Assembly (NCBI GenBank): GCA_002710785.1
Contig: PAMC01000018.1
Span: forward strand, 19,825 to 83,824
Length of the DNA stretch: 64,000 nucleotides
Origin: a bacterium
GTDB taxonomy: Bacteria; Patescibacteriota; Minisyncoccia; Phycocordibacterales; UBA918
Direction of reading: 5' to 3'
The notes below the pieces were generated by a model. It had not been told where the DNA came from, did no database searches, and was given only the letters and a program-made list of their open reading frames with translations. The position numbers and the translations under genes are program-made. Positions 23,659 to 32,217 of the stretch are shown piece after piece; position 1 is the stretch's first letter; the number at the start of each line of letters is the position of its first letter.

Positions 23659-24570
23659 ATGCAGGGTAACGTAAAGTTTTACGCGGTAATTGGGATCCTG
23701 CTCGTGGCGGTTGGTGCTACTAGTTTTGCCCTCTACCAAGCACTCACGCCAGCACCTCAAGTTGCTGAGCAACCAACCACCGAGGTCGAACCAGAGCCAA
23801 CTCCTACTGTTACGCAAGTAGAGATCGGCCGCTCTGTAGAAAACCGCCCGATCGAAGTCTACCGTTTTGGCACTGGCCCCACCAACCTCTTATTTGTTGG
23901 CGGCATACACGGTGGCTACGAGTGGAACAGCAGCCTCCTGGCCTGGGAAGTGATTGACTACCTAACGATCAATCCAAGTGAAGTGCCCGCCGGTCTGACG
24001 GTGCACGTGATACCAGCACTCAATCCTGATGGGCTGGCGCTGGTTACTGGTACCGGCGGACGATTTACCACAGCTGATGTGCCGACCCCGAGCGAACGTG
24101 TGGCAACCGGTCGCTTTAACGCCAACAACGTCGATCTCAACCGCAACTTTGACTGCAACTGGGCACCTGAGAGCACTTGGCGCGGCGCGACGGTGAGCGC
24201 TGGGAGCGCACCTTTCTCTGAGCCCGAGGCAGTGGCGCTGCGCGACTACGTCGCAACCACCAACCCGGCGGCTGTAGCGTTTTGGCACAGCCAGGCTGAT
24301 AATGTTTATGGTTCTGCCTGTAATGGCGGTGTGCTGCCAGCCACTACCGCGCTCGGTACCGCCTACGCCGCTGCCGCCAACTATGGGTACGTGAACCTCT
24401 TCGATGCCTACCCGATTACCGGCGATGCCGAGGGTTGGCTTGCCAGCTTGAACATCCCGGCCATCACCATCGAAATGGAGTCCTACATCGACACCGAGTG
24501 GGAACAAAACTGGGCGGGTGTCCAAAGCTGGTTTGATTATTTTGCTGACACGGCGCTTCAGGTCATTTAA
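23659..24570 (+). CDS. M14 zinc carboxypeptidase-like protein
   Basis: A 303-residue paralogue of the preceding gene with the active-site residues kept. It has an N-terminal transmembrane anchor (about residues 7-27), a Pro/Thr/Glu linker, G-G-I-H-G-G-Y-E-W-N at 81-90 (His84, Glu88), R-F-N-A-N-N-V-D-L-N-R-N-F, the third ligand in F-W-H-S and the likely catalytic glutamate in I-T-I-E-M-E. Family members trim peptides or murein stem peptides. It starts 5 nt after its neighbour, so both are probably made together. Confidence 0.88.
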   Translation: MQGNVKFYAVIGILLVAVGATSFALYQALTPAPQVAEQPTTEVEPEPTPTVTQVEIGRSVENRPIEVYRFGTGPTNLLFVGGIHGGYEWNSSLLAWEVIDYLTINPSEVPAGLTVHVIPALNPDGLALVTGTGGRFTTADVPTPSERVATGRFNANNVDLNRNFDCNWAPESTWRGATVSAGSAPFSEPEAVALRDYVATTNPAAVAFWHSQADNVYGSACNGGVLPATTALGTAYAAAANYGYVNLFDAYPITGDAEGWLASLNIPAITIEMESYIDTEWEQNWAGVQSWFDYFADTALQVI

Positions 24571-24600
24571 GCTTTTGGGTAGACAACCTGTGCGTATCGG

Positions 24601-24625
24601 CACCCCGATCAGTCTGATCGGGGTG
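24601..24625. terminator. Perfect hairpin after the M14 pair
   Basis: CACCCCGATCA and TGATCGGGGTG form a perfect 11-bp stem with loop GTC. No clean T-run follows, so it may terminate weakly or stabilise the mRNA end. A TATGAT box for the next gene follows immediately. Confidence 0.55.
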
Positions 24626-24639
24626 TATGATTATTGGTG

Positions 24640-25650
24640 ATGCACCTACTATACCTACGACCCTACACCGGCGAAGCCGACATTGTTAGAGAATTATTAC
24701 CAGCCGACATCACGCTAAGCGTGGCCACTGACGTTGAGGAGCTATCGTCCGAAGCACGGGCAGAGGTCACAGCCATCTCAGTCTTTGTAGACTTTGAGAT
24801 CACGGCTGAAATATTAGAGCAGTTTCCCAACCTAACCTTTATTGCTACTCGCTCGGCTGGGTTTGACCATATTGATATTGCTGCAGCTACCGCTCGCAAC
24901 ATCGTTGTCTCACGTGTACCGCACTACGGCACGCGCACGGTGGCTGAGTTTGCGATTGCGCTTATGTTTGCCCTCTCGCGCAACGCCTTTCGCGCCTACA
25001 CCGACATGCTTCAGCGCAGTGCGATCTCAGAACTCGAGTGCTACGAAGGCTTTGACCTAGCTGGCAAGACCTTAGGAGTGGTTGGCACCGGCGCCATCGG
25101 CCGGAACGTCTGTCAAATCGCTCGTGGCATTGGTATGGAGGTGATGGCGTACGACATTAACCCCGACCAGGAGTTTGCTACTGCTGCGGGCGTCACCTAC
25201 GATACGCTCGAGGCCGTCCTGGCTAGCAGTGACATCGTAACGTTACACGTCCCAGCAATGCCGCAGACACACCACCTCATTAATGCTGAGCGATTGAGTC
25301 AGATGAAACCCGGTGCGTACTTGGTTAATACTGCGCGTGGTGAGGTGGTCGACACTCAAGCGTTACTCTCAGCCCTGGAGTCTGATCACCTAGCTGGCGC
25401 CGGACTCGATGTCTTGGAGGGTGAGCATGCGCTACGCGAGGAGGTCGACCTACTGCGTAGCGGGCAGACCGACCCCGAGCTGTGGCAGACGCTCGTTGCC
25501 GACCACTCACTGATTGATATGCCAAACGTAATCGTGACCCCACACATTGCGTTTAATACTAAAGAGGCCAAACGCGAGATCACCGAAATTACCATCGACA
25601 ATGTTAAAGCCTTTATCGCTGGTTCACCGCAGCGAGTTGTTGAAGCGTAG
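24640..25650 (+). CDS. D-2-hydroxyacid (probably D-lactate) dehydrogenase
   Basis: A 336-residue NAD-dependent D-isomer 2-hydroxyacid dehydrogenase. The dinucleotide fold has G-V-V-G-T-G-A-I-G-R-N. The catalytic triad sits in N-T-A-R-G-E-V-V-D (Arg), G-L-D-V-L-E-G-E (Glu) and V-T-P-H-I-A-F-N-T (His). The last motif, and Y-D-I-N-P after the NAD fold, favour D-lactate dehydrogenase over glycerate or formate enzymes. Enolase and a pyruvate-kinase-like gene follow with 3- and 2-nt gaps, so the unit would take 2-phosphoglycerate to lactate. A TATGAT box lies 8 nt before ATG 24640. Confidence 0.88.
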   Translation: MHLLYLRPYTGEADIVRELLPADITLSVATDVEELSSEARAEVTAISVFVDFEITAEILEQFPNLTFIATRSAGFDHIDIAAATARNIVVSRVPHYGTRTVAEFAIALMFALSRNAFRAYTDMLQRSAISELECYEGFDLAGKTLGVVGTGAIGRNVCQIARGIGMEVMAYDINPDQEFATAAGVTYDTLEAVLASSDIVTLHVPAMPQTHHLINAERLSQMKPGAYLVNTARGEVVDTQALLSALESDHLAGAGLDVLEGEHALREEVDLLRSGQTDPELWQTLVADHSLIDMPNVIVTPHIAFNTKEAKREITEITIDNVKAFIAGSPQRVVEA

Positions 25651-25653
25651 TGT

Positions 25654-26883
25654 ATGTTCAATTTTTTTCGTACCCAGCCCGTATCGCCAACCGCCATCAC
25701 AGACATTACTGCGCGCGTGGTGCAAGATTCTAGGCGCAAACCAACTGTATCGGTAACCGTACACGTAGGCGCACACTCCGGCACGTTTAGTGTGCCAAGC
25801 GGTGCTAGTACCGGCGAGCGCGAGGTGGTGGCGCTGCCAGCTAAAGAGGCGGTCCGCGCCATTAAGCGAATTATCGCCCCCGCACTCATTGGCTGCTCTG
25901 TGCTCGATCAGGCCGCAATCGACGACCAGCTGCACGAGCTTGATGGTACCGCTAACTTTGCATCGCTTGGCGGTAACGCAGCTTTGGGGGTTAGTGTAGC
26001 CGCTACTAAAGCAGCCGCGTCTGTTAAAGAGTTAGAAACCTGGGAGTACATTGAGACGCTCTTTGCTACCCCAGCCCAAGCCAAAGCTCCGCGCTTGTTT
26101 GTAAACCTTATTAACGGCGGCGCACATGCCGACCGGGGGAGCCAGATTCAAGAGCATCAAGTCATCCCCGAAACCGACAACGTTCACGAAGCTTTTCGGG
26201 TGGCCAGCGCAGTGCAGCGTACGTTGCGAGATGTGTTGCACGAAGAATTTAGCGATGCTGACATTGGCATTGGTGACGAGGGTGGGTTTATGGTGCCTAC
26301 CCAGACACTCGAAGCGCCGTTTCGGTACCTCGCCCGAGCCGCAGCAGAAACCGAGGCAGGATGCGCGGTTTCCCTTGGCTCTGATGTCGCGGCGTGTTCG
26401 TTTTGGCAAGGAGCACACTACGAGCTAGCTGGTCAGTCGCTCGATAGCGCCGGGCTCACTACGCGCTTAAATGCGCTGCTGGCACAATTTCCGACCCTGA
26501 CATACGTCGAGGATCCAGCTGGTGAGCACGACACCGAAGGTTTTTCTCGCTTCTTGGCAGACAATCCAGCTTGCACGGTGATTGGCGACGATTTAACTAC
26601 TACCAATCCTAAGATTTTAGAGCAAGCAATTGCTGCTCGGGCGATTTCAGGGATTATTATTAAACCAAACCAAATTGGCACGGTCAGTGACACGCTGGCA
26701 ACCATGCGCCTGGCGTACCAGCACGATGTCCGGTGTGTGGTCTCGCATCGTAGCGGAGAGACCATGGACGATTTTATTGCCGATCTCGCGTACGGAACAA
26801 AGTGTTTTGGACTAAAAGCGGGTGCGCCTACAGCGAAAGAGCGTCTCGCAAAATACCAGCGGTTACTCACTATTGCTCAGTAG
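25654..26883 (+). CDS. eno: Enolase, divergent
   Basis: A 409-residue enolase. It keeps V-P-S-G-A-S-T-G-E-R-E, N-L-I-N-G-G-A-H-A, D-E-G-G-F, the catalytic lysine segment I-I-K-P-N-Q-I-G-T and V-S-H-R-S-G-E-T. Several usually invariant positions differ: D-S-R-R-K-P-T for D-S-R-G-N-P-T, G-D-D-L-T-T-T-N for G-D-D-L-F-V-T-N, and E-D-P-A for E-D-P-F. It is slightly shorter than typical (about 425). Core acidic metal ligands appear present, so it is probably active. Confidence 0.92.
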   Translation: MFNFFRTQPVSPTAITDITARVVQDSRRKPTVSVTVHVGAHSGTFSVPSGASTGEREVVALPAKEAVRAIKRIIAPALIGCSVLDQAAIDDQLHELDGTANFASLGGNAALGVSVAATKAAASVKELETWEYIETLFATPAQAKAPRLFVNLINGGAHADRGSQIQEHQVIPETDNVHEAFRVASAVQRTLRDVLHEEFSDADIGIGDEGGFMVPTQTLEAPFRYLARAAAETEAGCAVSLGSDVAACSFWQGAHYELAGQSLDSAGLTTRLNALLAQFPTLTYVEDPAGEHDTEGFSRFLADNPACTVIGDDLTTTNPKILEQAIAARAISGIIIKPNQIGTVSDTLATMRLAYQHDVRCVVSHRSGETMDDFIADLAYGTKCFGLKAGAPTAKERLAKYQRLLTIAQ

Positions 26884-26885
26884 GT

Positions 26886-27692
26886 ATGAGTACGTACGAG
26901 CCAATCCAAATTGCCGCTACGCTTGGTCCGTCCTCGAGTGACGAGGCGACGCTCGAAGCGATGCTTCGGGCTGGGGTACAGGTGGCTCGGCTCAACTTCT
27001 CGTGGGGGACACATGAAGACCACCAGCGGTTTGTGCACCAAGTTCGTTTGGCGGCCGGCCGACTCGGGAGGCGCATTATCATCATGCAAGACCTCTCTGG
27101 TCCGCGAGTACAGGAAGGAGTGTGCCACACCTTTGACCCAGAAGCTGATGTTGTAACCGACAAAGATCTGGCAGATATTGATGCGCTCGTCGATTTAGAA
27201 ATTAACTACGTAGCGCAGTCTTTTGCGCGCGACGCGGCTGATATCGAAGCTGTGCGTAGTGCACTGGCGGCGCAGGGGAGCGCGGCTAAAGTCATCGCCA
27301 AAGTTGAGCGACTCGAGGCACTTGAGAATCTCGATGAGATACTGACCGCAGCCGACGGAGTACTGGTTGGCTGTGGCGACCTAAGCTGCGTTGTCCCGAC
27401 TGAGCGCCTACCTTTTGTTATTAAAGACATCGTCCGGCGCGCCAGACACGCACACGTACCGTGTATGGTGCTTGCCCGCTCAGAAGCCTCGGTTGTTCCA
27501 GATACACCCGTGTTATTTTCGGACGCTATTGCCGCAGCCCAATTGGTACTCGATGGGGCTAGTGCACTGTTGCTCTCACACGAAACAGCTACTGGCGACC
27601 GCCCAGTAGACTCGATCGCGAATTTGCGCAGCGTAGTAGACACCGCGCTTAAACACGCTAGTAAGGGCTCAATTGCGCGCTTTACGGTATAG
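26886..27692 (+). CDS. Minimal pyruvate-kinase-like protein
   Basis: A 268-residue protein covering only the TIM-barrel A domain of pyruvate kinase (usual length about 470). It keeps A-R-L-N-F-S-W-G-T-H-E, I-A-K-V-E-R-L-E-A-L-E-N, C-G-D-L-S and L-L-L-S-H-E-T-A-T-G-D-R-P-V. The B lid domain is absent: D-L-S-G-P-R-V is followed almost at once by T-D-K-D-L. The regulatory C domain is also gone. The usual A-T-Q-M-L-E-S-M reads L-A-R-S-E-A-S-V, losing the catalytic threonine position, and S-H becomes S-W. Activity is uncertain. It is coupled to eno by 2 nt. Confidence 0.82.
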   Translation: MSTYEPIQIAATLGPSSSDEATLEAMLRAGVQVARLNFSWGTHEDHQRFVHQVRLAAGRLGRRIIIMQDLSGPRVQEGVCHTFDPEADVVTDKDLADIDALVDLEINYVAQSFARDAADIEAVRSALAAQGSAAKVIAKVERLEALENLDEILTAADGVLVGCGDLSCVVPTERLPFVIKDIVRRARHAHVPCMVLARSEASVVPDTPVLFSDAIAAAQLVLDGASALLLSHETATGDRPVDSIANLRSVVDTALKHASKGSIARFTV

Positions 27693-27703
27693 TTGTGGCG
27701 ATT

Positions 27704-28933
27704 ATGCGATACGGACTCATCACCCTCTGGATACTGCTCGGCGTAGCCGCTGTCGGCTGGCAGTTTATCGCTACCCCCGCGCACGCCCAGACGGCCGATG
27801 AAGCGGCTGTGGTGTACATGTTTGGTCGCGACGACTGTGGTTTTTGTAAAAAGCAATTTGTTTGGCTCGAAACCGAGGGTATAACGTACCAGTACCTCAA
27901 TATCGCTGAAGATGCTGAGGCACGCGTGCTCTATGACGCAATAACCGAAAAGCACGCCGCTCCAAAAGTGACACCGGTGACGGTCGTTGGCGAGCGGGTA
28001 ATCGTTGGCTTTAACGGACCAGAGACTACGGGCGCCAGCATCAAAGCGGCCATCAGTGCAGCCGCCACCAGCGGCATCGTGACACTCGAAGACCACATTG
28101 CACGCGCACCACAGCAAGAGATAATTGTCGGTGGCGGCTGCACCGGCGTCGCTTGTGATGCTGGCGCCAGCCAGCAGTACGTCTTTGATTTGCCGCTACT
28201 GGGACTAGTTGATTTGCAGACTTTTTCGCTCACTACGCTCTCAGTGGTGCTCGGCGTCATTGACGGCTTCAACCCGTGCGCGATGTGGGTGCTCGTCACT
28301 TTTTTGGTCCTCCTCTCACAAGCTGGCAGCCGACAACGGATGATTTTCTTGGCTGGTCTCTTTATTCTCGCTCAGGGCATTATGTACAACCTGATTCTCA
28401 ACGTCTGGTACCAGACCTGGGACTTCATTGCGCTCGATGAGTACGTAACGCCACTGGTTGGCGCGGTCGCGCTCGGTGGCGGCCTCTTCTTCCTCTACCG
28501 CTGGTGGAAGAATCGTAACAGTGCGCTTGTGTGTGACATTAGCGACATCGAGTCGCAGGCTAAGACCACCACTCGCTTCCAGGAGATTGCCAGCAAGCCG
28601 ATCACTATCGCGTCTGTATTCGCCATTCTGGTGATTGCTTTTTCGGTAAATATTATTGAGTTCGCCTGTTCGATTGGTATTCCGCAGGCGTACACGAAAA
28701 TTCTCGAGCTCAACCTCCTCAGCTTTGTTGAGCGGCAGTGGTACATCTTTATTTTCACGCTCGGCTACATGCTCGACGACGTGGTGGTCTTCGCTTTGGC
28801 GATTTGGGGCTTTGGTAAGTTGCAGGCGCACGGACAAAAGTACGCCCAGCTGTCGCTCCTGATTGGTGGCGCACTTATGCTTGCGCTTGGAGTATTGCTC
28901 ATGCTTGCGCCTGAGCTTCTCGTGCTGGCGTAG
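27704..28933 (+). CDS. Glutaredoxin-CcdA/DsbD fusion
   Basis: A 409-residue membrane redox protein. A signal peptide (about residues 1-28, ending T-P-A-H-A) precedes a glutaredoxin domain with D-C-G-F-C (Cys45, Cys48). Then come six or more transmembrane helices of the CcdA/DsbD type with the conserved F-N-P-C-A-M-W (Cys192) and F-A-C-S-I-G-I-P (Cys322), the cysteine pair that carries electrons across the membrane. The soluble domain is predicted outside the cytoplasm. It would supply reductant for secreted disulfide proteins, complementing the DsbA-like protein at 31510. ATG 27704 is preferred over GTG 27695. Confidence 0.88.
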   Translation: MRYGLITLWILLGVAAVGWQFIATPAHAQTADEAAVVYMFGRDDCGFCKKQFVWLETEGITYQYLNIAEDAEARVLYDAITEKHAAPKVTPVTVVGERVIVGFNGPETTGASIKAAISAAATSGIVTLEDHIARAPQQEIIVGGGCTGVACDAGASQQYVFDLPLLGLVDLQTFSLTTLSVVLGVIDGFNPCAMWVLVTFLVLLSQAGSRQRMIFLAGLFILAQGIMYNLILNVWYQTWDFIALDEYVTPLVGAVALGGGLFFLYRWWKNRNSALVCDISDIESQAKTTTRFQEIASKPITIASVFAILVIAFSVNIIEFACSIGIPQAYTKILELNLLSFVERQWYIFIFTLGYMLDDVVVFALAIWGFGKLQAHGQKYAQLSLLIGGALMLALGVLLMLAPELLVLA

Positions 28934-28942
28934 TTGCTGTAA

Positions 28943-29320
28943 CTACGCAGTAGCGAAAATAATTTCGCGAACTTTTTTGGCGAGCTCTTCGAGGCTCGAC
29001 TCACCTTTAATAATGTACTCGGTGATACCACTCTCGTACGCGCCGCCGATATTTTTTACATCGTCCATTGCGCTCATAATTACTACCTTAGCGTTCATGC
29101 CCCAGCGGTCCTCGCGCAGTTTCTTGAGCATCTCGTGACCATCCATAATTGGCATCATGAGGTCAAGGAGAATAACGTCGGGGTGTTCAGAGAGAGAAAA
29201 CTGCAGACCCTGCTGTCCATCCTCGGCCTCGATTACGTGGTAGCCAACATTACGTAGGTAGTCGGCCATCGCTTCGCGAATATCTTGTTCGTCTTCTACA
29301 ATTAGGACTTTCTTCTTCAT
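28943..29320 (-). CDS. Single-domain response regulator
   Basis: A 125-residue CheY-like receiver without an output domain. The acidic pair is Glu9-Asp10, the phosphorylation site Asp53 (V-I-L-L-D-L-M-M-P), Ser83 is the T/S switch and Lys105 completes the site. ATG 29320 is chosen since the receiver starts M-K-K-K-V-L-I-V-E-D. A histidine kinase is divergently transcribed 68 nt away, so the two probably form a pair. Confidence 0.93.
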   Translation of the reverse strand: MKKKVLIVEDEQDIREAMADYLRNVGYHVIEAEDGQQGLQFSLSEHPDVILLDLMMPIMDGHEMLKKLREDRWGMNAKVVIMSAMDDVKNIGGAYESGITEYIIKGESSLEELAKKVREIIFATA

Positions 29321-29388
29321 ACCGAGATAGTAGCACAGATTTGTGTGCAAATGAGGATGCCGCTGTTGCTGGCTGTTATCATGGTGCT

Positions 29389-30678
29389 ATGCAGCTCTCG
29401 TTTTCGCAGCGCATCGTCTCCGGTCTACGCACATTGTGGCTAGTAGTTTTTACGCCAGTGCTCGTCGCGTTAGTGGCGTACGTCTTACTCTCAGTGCTGA
29501 CGATTCCCGGGTGGATGATTTTAATTCCACTCTTTCTACTTAGTACCATCTACGTGTATCGCCGCAGCCGCAGCCGTCGTAATCAAGCTGTCTCCTACAC
29601 GCCGCAAACCACAGAGCTAGCCTTTGCAAAAGCGCAACTCCAGCACCTCTTTGAGCACAGTCCGGTGCCATACCTGCGTATCGACCAGGCAGGCAACGTG
29701 CTGATGGCTAACTTAGCGGCCGTGCGACTCTTTGGTGCGACGACTGAAACCGTTACTACCATTCGGCTCTTTGAGCGCATACAGACGGATCCAAACGCCG
29801 AACTTTCGGTGCTCCTTGGTAAATTAGAGTCTGGGGTCTCAATCGACGACCTCGAGTTTATTATCAGCACACTTGGTGGGGAAGAGCGATGGGTACGCAT
29901 GTCTATCTACGTTGCCGGTATCAATGCGCCCGAGCGACTAGTAACGCTAGTCGACATTACGCAGCAGAAGCGCATCGACCAAGCCAAGTCGGAGTTTGTG
30001 GCGTTGGCAGCGCACCAACTCCGTACGCCGATCGCGGCGATTCGCTGGAACGTAGAGCTCTTGGAGAGCACCGACCTCTCGTCATTTGTCGAGAAGCAGC
30101 GCAGCTACCTCGGTAAAGTGGCGCGCAACGCCGCGCGTATGATGACGCTCATTAACGACTTCTTGAGTGTCTCGAAGCTCGAAACAGGCACCTTCGAAGC
30201 CGACCCAGAGACGGTTGATTTTACTGCCTACCTAGGCGAAATCATTGACGAGTTTGCTGCTCTCGTCAGCCAGAAGCAACTCGAGGTAACACTCCATCCA
30301 CCCGCCATCCCAGCTACAGCGACAGCTGACATGCGGCTCTTACACATTGTCACCAGCAACTTAATTTCCAATGCCTGCAAGTACACGCCGGCACAGGGTC
30401 GCGTCACGGTTACGTACACTACCGACGGAACCACCATTACGTTTACTGTGAAGGATACCGGTATCGGCGTGCCGCAGAGTGAGCAGGGGCGGCTGTTTAG
30501 CAAATTCTTCCGCGCCACGAACGCACGCAAGCACCGCCAAGAGGGAACTGGCTTAGGTCTCTACATCGTAAAGCAATCGGCAGAGATGATGGGTGGTACT
30601 ATTGCGATGCAGTCGACCGAAGGGCAGGGCAGTACGTTTATCGTGACGTTTCCGATGCAGCCAGCCCCTCAGGCATAA
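29389..30678 (+). CDS. Membrane sensor histidine kinase
   Basis: A 429-residue kinase: two transmembrane helices near residues 15-57, a PAS-like domain (about 82-190, E-H-S-P-V-P-Y-L-R-I-D), a HisKA domain with phospho-acceptor His209 in L-A-A-H-Q-L-R-T-P, and a HATPase domain with N-L-I-S-N-A-C-K-Y, D-T-G-I-G-V and G-T-G-L-G-L-Y. Its probable partner is the divergent CheY-like protein. A TATCAT box ends 6 nt before ATG 29389. The signal is unknown. Confidence 0.93.
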   Translation: MQLSFSQRIVSGLRTLWLVVFTPVLVALVAYVLLSVLTIPGWMILIPLFLLSTIYVYRRSRSRRNQAVSYTPQTTELAFAKAQLQHLFEHSPVPYLRIDQAGNVLMANLAAVRLFGATTETVTTIRLFERIQTDPNAELSVLLGKLESGVSIDDLEFIISTLGGEERWVRMSIYVAGINAPERLVTLVDITQQKRIDQAKSEFVALAAHQLRTPIAAIRWNVELLESTDLSSFVEKQRSYLGKVARNAARMMTLINDFLSVSKLETGTFEADPETVDFTAYLGEIIDEFAALVSQKQLEVTLHPPAIPATATADMRLLHIVTSNLISNACKYTPAQGRVTVTYTTDGTTITFTVKDTGIGVPQSEQGRLFSKFFRATNARKHRQEGTGLGLYIVKQSAEMMGGTIAMQSTEGQGSTFIVTFPMQPAPQA

Positions 30679-31413
30679 CTACCACTCTGGTTTCTGTGCG
30701 TAGAGCGTAATCGTGCGTCGCTTACGTGCCCTACCTCGGCTCACGTGCTTGTGTGAGCGGTAGATTTTTTTGATGGTAAATTCGGGCTCAAGAAAGTCAC
30801 GCAGGTCCGCCTCAAAGTAGACGTGCTCGGGCACGCCCATAACGGGGTGGATGTACGTGTTTGCTTCTTTAGCCGGCACTTCCTCAAGTAGACGTTTGGT
30901 GTGCAGGTCGCCGTCTGCTAGGTGCGTTTTCATAAATAGGTATCCGCCGGGCTTGAGCACTCGCAGCATCTCACTACGAAGCTGATCGCGTTCTTTGGCG
31001 CTGAGAAAATGCGAGGTCATCATGTCAAGCACTATGTCGCATGAAGCATCGGGCAGATTGGGGAACGTACCGGCTATACTTCGTGCCTCGTAGGTGAGCT
31101 TAAAGTCTTTTGAAGCGGTGCGGGCAATTTTAATGGCGGCACTCGAGACATCGTAGCCAACACCAGCAACGCCAAACTGCTCAGCCAAGTAGATAAGGTT
31201 GCGCCCATTGCCACAGCCAAAATCAGCGACAAAGGCACCGGGGTGTAAGTGCTCCGTACCGTGTTCTCGGGCCAGCCAGCGACAGAATTTTTTCAGGTCC
31301 TCTGCTGCTTCGTCTGAGAGCTTTAGGTGTCCACCCTCAGTGTACTCATGGTCCCAAAAACTAGCGCCGTGCCGTTTGCGCTTAATTTTTCGTTTAAATG
31401 GACGCTTTGCCAT
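30679..31413 (-). CDS. SAM-dependent methyltransferase, basic N-terminus
   Basis: A 244-residue class I methyltransferase with F-V-A-D-F-G-C-G-N-G-R-N-L near residue 62, G-V-G-Y-D-V, and C-D-I-V-L-D-M-M-T-S-H. The first 16 residues are strongly basic (K-R-P-F-K-R-K-I-K-R-K-R-H), and the C-terminus is basic too, which suggests a nucleic-acid or ribosome-linked substrate, but that is speculation. It ends exactly where the kinase gene ends, a tail-to-tail arrangement. Confidence 0.85.
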   Translation of the reverse strand: MAKRPFKRKIKRKRHGASFWDHEYTEGGHLKLSDEAAEDLKKFCRWLAREHGTEHLHPGAFVADFGCGNGRNLIYLAEQFGVAGVGYDVSSAAIKIARTASKDFKLTYEARSIAGTFPNLPDASCDIVLDMMTSHFLSAKERDQLRSEMLRVLKPGGYLFMKTHLADGDLHTKRLLEEVPAKEANTYIHPVMGVPEHVYFEADLRDFLEPEFTIKKIYRSHKHVSRGRARKRRTITLYAQKPEW

Positions 31414-31509
31414 GGGCGCATTAGATCACAGCTGCAGCGTTAAAACAACCACATTGGTTAGAGCAGGGTCTGCTACAATGGTGGGCGTTACACACTGAAA
31501 ATCTTTTCT

Positions 31510-32217
31510 ATGTTTAAAAAGCACGGAGTCAAACTTACCATTCTCGCCGTCGTACTACTGTTTGCTGGCGCCATTTACTACGCCAATTTAGCTGCCTCAC
31601 AAGCCAACGTCGGCGTAGTAATCGAACCGAATATCAAAGGTAACCCTGACGGGGCCGTGACGCTCGTTGAGTACAGCGATTTTCAGTGCCCAGCTTGTGC
31701 GGCCGCCGTACCTGTAGTGAACGATTTGCTTGAGGAGTACGGTGAGGATGTGCGCTTTGAGTACCGCCATTTCCCGCTCGTGACCATTAACCCATTAGCT
31801 ATCCCGGCTGCGCGAGCTGTTGAAGCAGCTGGTCAACAGGGTCAGTTTTGGCCAATGCACGACCTCTTGTTCGAGAATCAGCAGACGTGGTCGACTGCCG
31901 CGAACCCAACGACTTTCTTCATCGCGTACGCTGAGGAGCTCGAGCTCGATGTAGCCACATTCCGCCGCCACCTCGATGCGTCCGTCATCGAAGAGCACAT
32001 TCAAGATCAGTTTGGCGAAGCGCGCCAGCAAGGTTTTACAGGCACCCCAACCTTTACGCTCAACGGAGAGCGTATGCAGTTTAGTACCTACGATGATTTT
32101 GTCGCGCAGGTTGGTGCTGCAGTTGCAACCGCCAACGGCGAAACTCCCGAGAGCGCTGAGCAAAGCGCAGCAGAACCAAGCTCAGCCTCAGACCTTGGCC
32201 TCGAGTTTGGTATCTAG
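31510..32217 (+). CDS. DsbA-family thiol oxidoreductase
   Basis: A 235-residue exported thioredoxin-fold protein. An N-terminal signal/anchor (about 8-30) is followed by the DsbA/DSBA-like domain with redox motif F-Q-C-P-A-C (Cys60, Cys63), Y-R-H-F-P-L and the cis-proline segment G-F-T-G-T-P-T-F. It should form or shuffle disulfides in secreted proteins; several small Cys-rich secreted proteins in this window are plausible clients. The tail is Ala/Ser/Glu-rich. It overlaps the convergent ATP-grasp gene by 4 nt. Confidence 0.92.
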   Translation: MFKKHGVKLTILAVVLLFAGAIYYANLAASQANVGVVIEPNIKGNPDGAVTLVEYSDFQCPACAAAVPVVNDLLEEYGEDVRFEYRHFPLVTINPLAIPAARAVEAAGQQGQFWPMHDLLFENQQTWSTAANPTTFFIAYAEELELDVATFRRHLDASVIEEHIQDQFGEARQQGFTGTPTFTLNGERMQFSTYDDFVAQVGAAVATANGETPESAEQSAAEPSSASDLGLEFGI

